Assembly (NCBI GenBank): GCA_913056505.1
Contig: CAJXLZ010000013.1
Span: 1-11,886 of the forward strand
Length of the DNA: 11,886 nt
Origin: an uncultured Desulfurellaceae bacterium
Lineage (GTDB): Bacteria; Campylobacterota_A; Desulfurellia; Desulfurellales; Hippeaceae
Direction of reading: 5' to 3'
The translations under genes were made by a program, and so were the position numbers. The notes beneath the pieces were generated by a model. The model worked only from the letters and a program-made list of their open reading frames with translations. It was not told the origin of the DNA and did not search any database. Positions 1-6,183 of this stretch are shown here, piece after piece (position 1 is the first letter of the stretch; each line of letters starts with the position of its first letter).

Positions 1-498
1 GGTTGTGCCGGATGTATATCCTATCATAGCGGTATCGCTGCCCTTGGCAGGAAAATCGGGTTTTATGGGCGTGTAATTTTTTATCTCATCTTGATAAAAA
101 ATTGTATTATCTGATGCGGCATCTATGAGAACTGTTTTAATATTTAATCTATTAAGTATATCCTTTAATCTTACATAATTTTCTTTGTAGGTTACAAAAA
201 AAGCGCTCTCAGAATCGCTCAAAAAATACTCAATCTCTTTTGCGCCGTATGCTGTGTTTAAAGGCAAACTAATAGCGCCGATTGTTAGATTTGCCAGGTG
301 AAAATAGATGAACTCCATTGATTTTGGCATTTGCAGTGCCACCCTGTCTCCGAACTTCACACCGATATCTTTTAAAAACGCGGCTGTTTTTCTTGACATT
401 GTGTCAATATCACCGAATGTATAGTGTTCATTTTCAAATACAAACGGCGTGTTTGGAGAGGATGCCATGGAATTATATAGTTTTTCAGATAGGTTCAT
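1..498 (-). CDS. AMP-forming acyl-CoA synthetase, N-terminal fragment (malonyl-CoA synthetase-like)
   Basis: This is the first 166 residues of an adenylate-forming acyl-CoA ligase; the rest lies off the left edge. Such enzymes activate a carboxylic acid with ATP to an acyl-AMP and then transfer the acyl group to coenzyme A in the cytoplasm. The minus-strand reading starts MNLSEKLYNSMASSP and includes YTFGDID, GDRVALQMPKS (residues 50-60) and LPLNTAYGAKEIEYFLSD (78-95). It stops at the window edge inside the phosphate-binding loop YTSGTT (161-166), whose usual continuation is GxPKG. The PLNTAY..EIEYF stretch is characteristic of MatB/ACSF3-type malonyl-CoA synthetases, but other acyl-CoA ligases share parts of it, so the substrate is uncertain. 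The start at 498 has a strong Shine-Dalgarno, GGAGG at 508-504, five bases upstream. The gene is divergent from the trhP operon across a 98-base gap. Family assignment is sure; the substrate is a guess. Confidence 0.9.
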   Translation of the reverse strand, partial: MNLSEKLYNSMASSPNTPFVFENEHYTFGDIDTMSRKTAAFLKDIGVKFGDRVALQMPKSMEFIYFHLANLTIGAISLPLNTAYGAKEIEYFLSDSESAFFVTYKENYVRLKDILNRLNIKTVLIDAASDNTIFYQDEIKNYTPIKPDFPAKGSDTAMIGYTSGTT

Positions 499-596
499 AA
501 TTACCTCCACCAAAAATGATGGTTTATGATAACATAAATATTATATTTTATAAACCCTTTACTTTTATTTTTATGTTGATAGAATCAACATTTATT
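499..596. promoter_or_regulatory. Divergent intergenic region between acyl-CoA synthetase and trhP operon
   Basis: This is the only real intergenic gap in the window and must hold promoters for both directions unless the + strand operon is read from internal promoters. It is very AT-rich. It offers several -10-like hexamers, for example TATAAA at 549-554 and TATATT at 542-547 on the + strand, but I see no good TTGACA-like -35 box at 17 bases from any of them, so I do not place a promoter exactly. Two inverted repeats lie here: GGTTTAT (521-527) with ATAAACC (550-556), and the tighter palindrome at 573-591. The Shine-Dalgarno of the minus-strand gene is at 508-504. No Shine-Dalgarno is visible before trhP. 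Confidence 0.55.
573..591. promoter_or_regulatory. Perfect 8+3+8 palindrome, candidate operator
   Basis: ATGTTGAT at 573-580, a three-base spacer AGA, and ATCAACAT at 584-591 form a perfect inverted repeat. It ends five bases before the trhP start codon at 597. A dyad of this size between divergent genes is typical of a site for a dimeric transcription factor. The core TTGAT-N3-ATCAA resembles an FNR/CRP-family half-site pair but has a spacer of three instead of four bases. As RNA it could also form a short AT-rich hairpin covering the place where a ribosome binding site would be. That the repeat is present is certain; the regulatory role is inference. Confidence 0.4.
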
Positions 597-1784
597 ATGG
601 TTGAGTTGTTAAGCCCGGGCGGCAATTTGGAAAAGATAAGGATAGCAATTGATTACGGCGCCGATGCTGTATATTCAGGATATAAAAAATTTGGATTAAG
701 ATCGCGGGCAGGCAATTTAGATAAAAATCAGATAAAAGAGGCGATAGCGTTTGTTCATAAAAGCGGCAGAAAATTTTATCTTACGCTCAATTCTTATCTT
801 TTTGATAAAGAATTTGATGAATTGATAGATTTTCTTAAATTTTTGAATAACTATCCTCCGGATGCCCTGATAGTATCCGATCTGGGTGTATTAAATGTAG
901 TAAATGAGTTGACCAATATACCTATACATATGAGCACGCAGGCCAATATAACAAATTCTTATGCGGCGCGCATATTAAAGCGCTACAATGTTAAACGTAT
1001 TGTAGCGGCGCGCGAAATGGATATAAACGATATACGATCATTTGTTAAAAACAGTTCCATAGATCTGGAGGTGTTTGTTCACGGCGCTATGTGTATGGCA
1101 TATTCGGGCAGGTGTTTTTTAAGCTCCTATCTTACCGGAAGAAGCGCAAATCAAGGTGACTGCGCACAAAGCTGTAGATGGAAATACACTGTTGTTGAGG
1201 AGACGAGAAAAGACGCTCCGATAACTATTGAGGAGCACAAAGAGGGATCATTTATATTCAACTCCTACGATATGTGTGCGGTAGAAATATTGGATGAGAT
1301 AATAGATGCAGGTGTTTCATCAATTAAGATAGAAGGAAGAATGAAAAGTGTTTATTACACAGCTGTTACAACGGCGGTTTACAGGGATGCTGTAGATACA
1401 ATTTTGTCGGGCGGTGACTATAAAGCAAAAATACCGTTTTATATGGATGAGCTTAAGAAGATAAGCCACAGGCCGTATTCTTTGGGATTTTATAAAGATA
1501 AGCCTATGCAATATATCAAATCATCGGGATATGAGAGAAATTGCGATTTTATTGCAATTGTGGAAAAGAAATCAAAAGACAGAATATATCTAAAATTAAG
1601 GGGACAGCTTAAAAAGGGTAAATATGAGTTTTTTACACATAATTTAAGAGTTGTGTATATTGATATAGAAAAAATATATAATATAGACGATACAGAAAAA
1701 AGTATTGGAAACCCCAATGAATTTGTGTATATTTGTGCCGATATAAATGTCGAAAGATTTGATATATTGAGAAGGTGCAATTGA
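597..1784 (+). CDS. trhP: U32 family tRNA hydroxylation protein, TrhP (YegQ)-like
   Basis: This is a 395-residue member of the peptidase U32 family, of the TrhP/YegQ type. In E. coli, TrhP takes part in prephenate-dependent 5-hydroxylation of uridine 34 in tRNA; despite the family name, peptidase activity is doubtful. The N-terminus MVELLSPGGN..AIDYGADAVY (1-26) is the standard family opening. The signature segment EVFVHGAMCMAYSGRC (158-173) is followed by LTGR and GDCAQSCRWKY (187-197). Cysteines 166, 173, 189, 193 and 227 are spaced like those that bind an Fe-S cluster in related U32 proteins (UbiU/UbiV), so a cluster is likely. In-frame ATGs exist at 516 and 573, but the residues they would add are hydrophobic and unlike the family, so 597 is chosen even though it has no visible Shine-Dalgarno. 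It is the first gene of the + strand operon. Length is somewhat below E. coli YegQ (about 450). Confidence 0.88.
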   Translation: MVELLSPGGNLEKIRIAIDYGADAVYSGYKKFGLRSRAGNLDKNQIKEAIAFVHKSGRKFYLTLNSYLFDKEFDELIDFLKFLNNYPPDALIVSDLGVLNVVNELTNIPIHMSTQANITNSYAARILKRYNVKRIVAAREMDINDIRSFVKNSSIDLEVFVHGAMCMAYSGRCFLSSYLTGRSANQGDCAQSCRWKYTVVEETRKDAPITIEEHKEGSFIFNSYDMCAVEILDEIIDAGVSSIKIEGRMKSVYYTAVTTAVYRDAVDTILSGGDYKAKIPFYMDELKKISHRPYSLGFYKDKPMQYIKSSGYERNCDFIAIVEKKSKDRIYLKLRGQLKKGKYEFFTHNLRVVYIDIEKIYNIDDTEKSIGNPNEFVYICADINVERFDILRRCN

Positions 1785-2320
1785 GAATATTATCAGGTAG
1801 TCTTAAAAATAGATCAATATATTTTGAAAAGGATAGGTTTTTAAGGCCGACCCGCAATATAGTTAGGAAATCATTCTTTGATACGGTGCAGTTTAAAGTA
1901 GAAGGTGCTATATTTTTGGATCTGTTTGCCGGTACCGGCAGCATAGGCATAGAGGCACTATCGCGTGGTGCTAAAGAGGTGTTTTTTGTGGATAGCAGCC
2001 CAAAAAGCGTTGATATTATTTCTAAAAATATTGGTGTATTTGGTAGGGACAATGTGCACATATACAAAATAGATGCCCAACGTTTTTTATATACGCCATA
2101 CATAGATAGAATAGATTTAGCTTACATTGATCCACCGTACAGCTTTGATATAAATGCTTTTTTAAAGATTTTTTTTCAGAGGGCGAATAGTAATATTTAT
2201 GTGTGCGTAGAGCATAAGTCTAATGTGATTTTAGAGGATAAATTTTGTAGGTTTTTTAAGATTAAAAGTAAAAAATTCGGTAAAAATATGTTAGATTATT
2301 TTGAGGGTGAAAATGGATAA
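1781..2320 (+). CDS. rsmD: 16S rRNA (guanine-966-N2) methyltransferase RsmD
   Basis: RsmD uses S-adenosylmethionine to methylate the 2-amino group of a guanine in 16S rRNA (G966 in E. coli) during small-subunit assembly. The 179 residues show the family features in order: MRILSGSLKNR at the start, LRPTRNIVRKSFF (21-33), the SAM-binding motif FLDLFAGTGSIGIEALSRGA (45-64), and the catalytic DPPY at 117-120. I choose the TTG at 1781 as start because it gives the usual MRI.SG opening and has GAAGG (1771-1775) five bases upstream; a GTG at 1775 would add two residues but would overlap that site. The TTG overlaps the TGA stop of trhP (TTGA, 1781-1784), so translation is probably coupled. The start of coaD lies inside the last codons. 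The rsmD-coaD pair is common in bacteria. Confidence 0.92.
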   Translation: MRILSGSLKNRSIYFEKDRFLRPTRNIVRKSFFDTVQFKVEGAIFLDLFAGTGSIGIEALSRGAKEVFFVDSSPKSVDIISKNIGVFGRDNVHIYKIDAQRFLYTPYIDRIDLAYIDPPYSFDINAFLKIFFQRANSNIYVCVEHKSNVILEDKFCRFFKIKSKKFGKNMLDYFEGENG

Positions 2321-2807
2321 TAGAATCGCTGTTGTACCAGGCACATTTGATCCAATTACAAATGGTCATGTGGATATTATAAAAAGGGCTCAATCTATTT
2401 TTGATCATGTCATAGTAGCTGTTGCAACAAATTCAAGCAAGATACCACTGTTCAATTTTAAAGAGAGGCTGATGATAACAAGAGAAGTGATTAATGCAAA
2501 TCCTTGTTTGAAAAATGTTGAGGTCAAGGGCGTGAATGGATTGCTTGTAGATTTTGCTAAAAATCATGGCGCAAAGGTTATTGTAAGAGGGTTGCGCGCA
2601 GTTTCGGATTTTGAATATGAACTTCAAATGGCGTTCATGAATAGGCGGCTCAATAAGAACGTAGAGATTATGTATATGATGCCCTATATCAAATTTTCTT
2701 TTTTGAGTTCCAGTATAGTAAAAGAGATATTTTACAACAAGGGTGATATCAGCCAGTTTGTGCCTGAAATTGTGATTAAACATATGAAAGATAAATTAAA
2801 ATATTAA
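2313..2807 (+). CDS. coaD: Phosphopantetheine adenylyltransferase CoaD
   Basis: CoaD catalyses the penultimate step of coenzyme A synthesis, transferring AMP from ATP to 4'-phosphopantetheine to give dephospho-CoA, in the cytoplasm as a hexamer. The 164 residues match the usual length of about 160. Visible motifs are PGTFDPITNGHVDII (9-23) with the nucleotidyltransferase signature TNGH (16-19), VRGLRAVSDFEYELQMA (91-107), and LSSSIVKEIF (131-140), the ATP-binding end of the fold. The ATG at 2313 is chosen because GAGGG (2303-2307) lies five bases upstream and the protein then begins MDNRIAVVPGTFDP as in the family; an in-frame TTG at 2301 is less likely. It overlaps the end of rsmD by eight bases. 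The neighbouring acyl-CoA ligase also uses CoA, but that one is divergent and the link may be chance. Confidence 0.96.
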   Translation: MDNRIAVVPGTFDPITNGHVDIIKRAQSIFDHVIVAVATNSSKIPLFNFKERLMITREVINANPCLKNVEVKGVNGLLVDFAKNHGAKVIVRGLRAVSDFEYELQMAFMNRRLNKNVEIMYMMPYIKFSFLSSSIVKEIFYNKGDISQFVPEIVIKHMKDKLKY

Positions 2808-2808
2808 C

Positions 2809-2815
2809 AAAGGAG
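2809..2815 (+). promoter_or_regulatory. Strong Shine-Dalgarno for the aminotransferase
   Basis: AAAGGAG sits six bases before the ATG at 2822, immediately after the coaD stop. It is one of the two best ribosome binding sites on the + strand and suggests that the aminotransferase is translated independently and more strongly than its neighbours. Confidence 0.75.
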
Positions 2816-2821
2816 TATTGT

Positions 2822-4024
2822 ATGAGCAAAAGTAAACTGAACAAGGCTATTGGTTCAATCGAGCCGTCTATGACAATTGGGATTAGTGCAAAGGCTAAAG
2901 ATATGTGTGCATCGGGCATTGATGTGCTAACATTTTCTGCAGGTGAACCGGATTTTGATACACCCGAAAACATTAAAGAAGCAGGCATTAAAGCTATCAG
3001 AGACGGATTTACAAAATATACTGCGGCAGGCGGCATTAATGAGTTAAAAGATGCTGTTGTTATGAAAGAAAAAAGACATAACAACCTGGATTATGAGAGA
3101 AATCAGGTATGTATATCCGTAGGTGCGAAACATTCATTGTATAATATTGGAGCCGTTATGCTTGAGAAACAAGATGAGGTTATTATACCGGCTCCATATT
3201 GGGTTACATATGAAGCTATAGTGAAATTTGTCGGCGCAACCCCTGTTATTGTAAAAACGGATGAGAAAGACAAATTTGTTCTTAATAAAGATAAATTTTT
3301 AAGAGCTATATCGGATAAAACAAAGATGCTTATTTTAAATAATCCCGGCAACCCTACAGGTGTAACATATAGCAAAAAGGATCTTGAGTTTATAGCAGAT
3401 GTAGCAAAGGAACACGATTTTTGGATCATATCAGATGAAATTTATGAAGACATAGTGTTTGATGGATATAAACCCGTAAGTATAGCAACACTATCTGATG
3501 ATGCTTATAAAAGAACACTTGTTGTGAATGGCACAAGCAAATCGTATGCTACAACAGGATGGAGAATAGGCTACACGTGCGGAGATAAGGAAATTATAGC
3601 TGCTATGATAAAGCTGCAGTCTCAAAGCACATCCAATCCCACATCTATTTCACAGATGGCAGCTGTTGAAGCCTTGAACGGACCGCAGGACAGCGTGGAA
3701 ATAATGAGAAAGGAATTTGAGAAAAGAAGAAATTATATAGTGAATGAAATGAATAGCATTGAAAATATAACTTGCGTGAATCCTAAAGGCGCATTTTATA
3801 TATTTCCTAATGTTTCTGCATTTTATGGAAAGTCGTATAATGGCCATAAAATTAACAACTCTATGGATTTTTCTATGCTTTTGCTTGAGTATGCACATAT
3901 TGCTGTGGTTCCGGGCATAGCATTTGGCGATGATAATTATATAAGAGTATCGTTTGCGACAAGTATGGAAAACATTGTAAAAGGCATGAAGGTGTTTAAA
4001 GACTTTATTAACCGTATACAATAA
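2822..4024 (+). CDS. Class I pyridoxal-phosphate aminotransferase, aspartate aminotransferase type
   Basis: This is a 400-residue fold-type I aminotransferase of the bacterial aspartate aminotransferase subgroup represented by the Thermus thermophilus enzyme. It probably moves the amino group between aspartate and 2-oxoglutarate; members of this subgroup can also act on prephenate or aromatic acids. Sequence features are TFSAGEPDFDTPENIKEA (37-54), TKYTAAGGINELK (64-76), PYWVTY with Trp127, NNPGNPTGVTYS (173-184) with Asn177 near the cofactor, SDEIY (204-208) with Asp205 for the pyridine nitrogen, SKSYATTGWRIGY (239-251) with Lys240 as the Schiff-base lysine and Arg248, and RVSFATS with Arg375 for the substrate carboxylate. 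All key residues are present, so it should be active. The start has a strong Shine-Dalgarno. I give no gene symbol because aspC, aspB and aat are all used for this type and the substrate range cannot be read from sequence. Confidence 0.92.
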   Translation: MSKSKLNKAIGSIEPSMTIGISAKAKDMCASGIDVLTFSAGEPDFDTPENIKEAGIKAIRDGFTKYTAAGGINELKDAVVMKEKRHNNLDYERNQVCISVGAKHSLYNIGAVMLEKQDEVIIPAPYWVTYEAIVKFVGATPVIVKTDEKDKFVLNKDKFLRAISDKTKMLILNNPGNPTGVTYSKKDLEFIADVAKEHDFWIISDEIYEDIVFDGYKPVSIATLSDDAYKRTLVVNGTSKSYATTGWRIGYTCGDKEIIAAMIKLQSQSTSNPTSISQMAAVEALNGPQDSVEIMRKEFEKRRNYIVNEMNSIENITCVNPKGAFYIFPNVSAFYGKSYNGHKINNSMDFSMLLLEYAHIAVVPGIAFGDDNYIRVSFATSMENIVKGMKVFKDFINRIQ

Positions 4025-4026
4025 AT

Positions 4027-6183
4027 ATGGGTGATAAAGAAGACAAGCACCAAGACGATGAAGTTATAGTAATAGAAGAAGATAAAGAAGAGCCGCAAGA
4101 AAATCAAAAGACAAGGGTAGAGGAGTCGCCTCCTCTACCCTTAAAACCCAGAAAAAATAAGTTTGTTTTTTTAATAATAGGCATTTTAATAATAGTTGTT
4201 TTTTTATTAGCTTATCTCTTTCTAAAGCCTGCAAAAAAACAAACAATAGTAAAAAAACCCGCAAAGGTTGAAATAAAAAAGAAAAAAAATGAAAAGGTGC
4301 AGGTCAAACCCAAAATATATAATTCATCGATCGATGTTCATTTTATTAACGCCATCAGGCTTGAGCAAAACGGTAAATTCAATGCTGCAATTAATGAATT
4401 AGAACATGCAACCTCAAATATTTACATGTCATATTACAACATAGGCTTAATATTTTTAAAACTGGGAGATATAAAGTCAGCCAAATCTTTTCTATTTGAT
4501 AAAACAGTAGATTATTTACTGTTCAGTATAGAAAATAACCCCAATTATGCTGATGCGTACTTTAATCTTTTCAGAGTATATATGATGAACAAACAATATA
4601 ACAAAGCAAAACAGGTTATAATGACTTTAAAGCAAAAAAATATATCTTCATATAAAATAAAACTTATGGAAGTGTACTACGATTATATAACAAAAACGAA
4701 TTACAATAATATGTATAATAATTTAAAAAATCTTATTACTAAAAGACCCAATAATGTTCTATTGAATAATATGTTGGGATGTATAAATTTAGCTAACGGC
4801 AATGTAAAATCGGCGTATAATAATTTCAACAAGGCGATATCCGAATATTCCGATGATAGCGCATATTATAATTTGGCTTTGTTGGATATAAACAACAGAA
4901 ATTATGCGGCCGCTTTTAATTATTTGTCTAAAAGTTCTTTTATAGAGTTTGATAAAATACCACAGAAGAATTATTTGGAATCTCTTTTGTATATGCGCGC
5001 CGGCAATATTGATAAATCGCTTTATTATGCAAGATTGAACAAACATAAAGCAAAACTGTCCAAACATATATTTATAAAACCGTATCTTGTCAGCGGTGAT
5101 ACACTTGAGAGTTTTATAGACAAAAATCACATACCTTATCTTGTGGCTGCAGAGATACTAAATATGTATCTAAAGCCTATTAAATTAACAATGAAGTTGA
5201 ACAATAATATGGAAATGGGCAATGTATATAAATCCTTAGGGCTATTTTTAAAAGCGGAATCAGAATATAAGACAAGTGCAGATAAGGCAAAGGCTGTGCT
5301 TTTATCGCAAAGGGCAATAAAACTATATTTGCAGGGCAGACTAAAACAGTCTTTGAGATATTATTTATCTGCGTTAAATGTAGAGAAAAATAATCCTATT
5401 TTAATGTATAATGCGGCTATAATGCAGCTTAAGAATCACAATCTAAAATCAGCCAAAAGATTATTTATATCCTTGAATAATAAATATAGGGAATTTCCTA
5501 TGCCGTATCTTGGACTATCTATAGTGCATCAATTGGAATTAGACAACGAAGATTCTATGATTGCTATGCAGAATTTTGTAAGCCGCATAAAAATACACAA
5601 TCTGCAGGAAAAATTTATGGATTTATATGTAATGTCCAATGTGATTCTGAGAGGTAAATATAGTCAGGAGCATTTCAAACAATTGACAAGTAGTGAAAAA
5701 TTTGTTGTTTTAAATATAAAAGCGGCAGTAGACAAAGATCTAAATTTCTTAAATTTGTCCGAGGATATAAAACGTTATCTTCATATGCCTATGGATACAT
5801 CCTCTTATGAAACGATATTGAAATATTTTAACAAATATTATGGGACAGAACATACGCAGAGAATGCTGGCTGATTTTTATTTTATAAGAGGTGAGCCCAA
5901 TAAAGCGTATAAAGCTATGTACAATATGCAGAATTACACGGGTTTGGATTATTACAAACTCGGCTTGGGTTATCTTTTGGCAGGGTTTGATAATGCCGCT
6001 GATAACTTTCTTACAAAGTCCATTTTAAAAAGTTCAGATTATTACGAACCCTATTTTGCCAAAGCTGTTATTCAAATTAAAAAACATAATGTAGAGGGAA
6101 TGAAATACTATTTAAAGCTGGCGAAAGGCAAGCTGCATTATGATACAAATATAAAATTATCGTATGATATAGAATTGCGATGA
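4027..6183 (+). CDS. Membrane-anchored TPR-repeat protein of unknown function, coupled to PBP1A
   Basis: This is a 718-residue protein I cannot assign to a named family. Residues 1-34 are strikingly acidic (14 Asp/Glu), followed by a short Pro/Lys patch (35-45), one transmembrane helix at about 46-66, and a Lys-rich linker (67-97). The rest is a helical domain of TPR-like repeats, clearest at about 104-137, 138-170, 174-207, 246-276, 278-305, 427-460, 461-490, 610-635 and 641-670, with the usual spaced small and aromatic residues (for example YYKLGLGYLLAGFDNAADNF at 641-660). The protein is rich in Asn, Tyr, Lys and Ile. It starts two bases after the aminotransferase stop with no clear Shine-Dalgarno and ends in an ATGA overlap with the PBP1A gene, so the two are probably made together. 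A scaffold or regulator for peptidoglycan synthesis is plausible by analogy with LpoA and CpoB, but this is inference. A perfect 13-bp inverted repeat lies in codons 29-39. Confidence 0.85.
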   Translation: MGDKEDKHQDDEVIVIEEDKEEPQENQKTRVEESPPLPLKPRKNKFVFLIIGILIIVVFLLAYLFLKPAKKQTIVKKPAKVEIKKKKNEKVQVKPKIYNSSIDVHFINAIRLEQNGKFNAAINELEHATSNIYMSYYNIGLIFLKLGDIKSAKSFLFDKTVDYLLFSIENNPNYADAYFNLFRVYMMNKQYNKAKQVIMTLKQKNISSYKIKLMEVYYDYITKTNYNNMYNNLKNLITKRPNNVLLNNMLGCINLANGNVKSAYNNFNKAISEYSDDSAYYNLALLDINNRNYAAAFNYLSKSSFIEFDKIPQKNYLESLLYMRAGNIDKSLYYARLNKHKAKLSKHIFIKPYLVSGDTLESFIDKNHIPYLVAAEILNMYLKPIKLTMKLNNNMEMGNVYKSLGLFLKAESEYKTSADKAKAVLLSQRAIKLYLQGRLKQSLRYYLSALNVEKNNPILMYNAAIMQLKNHNLKSAKRLFISLNNKYREFPMPYLGLSIVHQLELDNEDSMIAMQNFVSRIKIHNLQEKFMDLYVMSNVILRGKYSQEHFKQLTSSEKFVVLNIKAAVDKDLNFLNLSEDIKRYLHMPMDTSSYETILKYFNKYYGTEHTQRMLADFYFIRGEPNKAYKAMYNMQNYTGLDYYKLGLGYLLAGFDNAADNFLTKSILKSSDYYEPYFAKAVIQIKKHNVEGMKYYLKLAKGKLHYDTNIKLSYDIELR
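4113..4142. repeat. Perfect 13-bp inverted repeat (hairpin) inside the TPR gene
   Basis: The arm AAGGGTAGAGGAG (4113-4125), a four-base loop TCGC, and the exact complement CTCCTCTACCCTT (4130-4142) form a hairpin with no mismatch; seven of the thirteen pairs are G-C, unusual in this AT-rich gene. It lies within the open reading frame (codons 29-39, translated as RVEESPPLPL and flanks) between the acidic N-terminus and the membrane helix. The left arm contains a GGAG that would be hidden when folded. It is not followed by a clean T-run on the + strand, so it is not a normal intrinsic terminator. On the minus strand it is followed by a T-rich but interrupted stretch. The role is unknown; an mRNA structure affecting translation, pausing or stability is possible. 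Confidence 0.85.

Noticed and set aside
318..500. 60-codon open frame on the + strand near the left edge
   Set aside because: It is antisense to the acyl-CoA synthetase fragment, which has clear family motifs and a good ribosome binding site.
573..591. FNR/anaerobic regulator box
   Set aside because: The TTGAT and ATCAA half-sites are separated by three bases; the known box needs four. I therefore report only an unassigned palindrome.
516..596. Upstream start codons for trhP at 516 and 573
   Set aside because: They would add up to 27 hydrophobic residues absent from the family, have no Shine-Dalgarno, and would place the palindrome inside the gene.
1633..2103. 156-codon open frame on the minus strand over the trhP-rsmD junction
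   Set aside because: It lies opposite two well-supported genes whose motifs are intact, and its translation resembles no family I know.
4113..4160. Intrinsic transcription terminator
   Set aside because: The stem is strong, but the + strand has TTAAAACC directly after it and no run of T. The minus-strand side is T-rich but interrupted. It also sits inside an intact reading frame whose product continues for over 650 residues.
4225..4292. A-runs (seven to eight A) as sites of frameshift or transcriptional slippage
   Set aside because: The reading frame continues without break and the runs simply encode the Lys-rich linker, as expected in an AT-rich genome.
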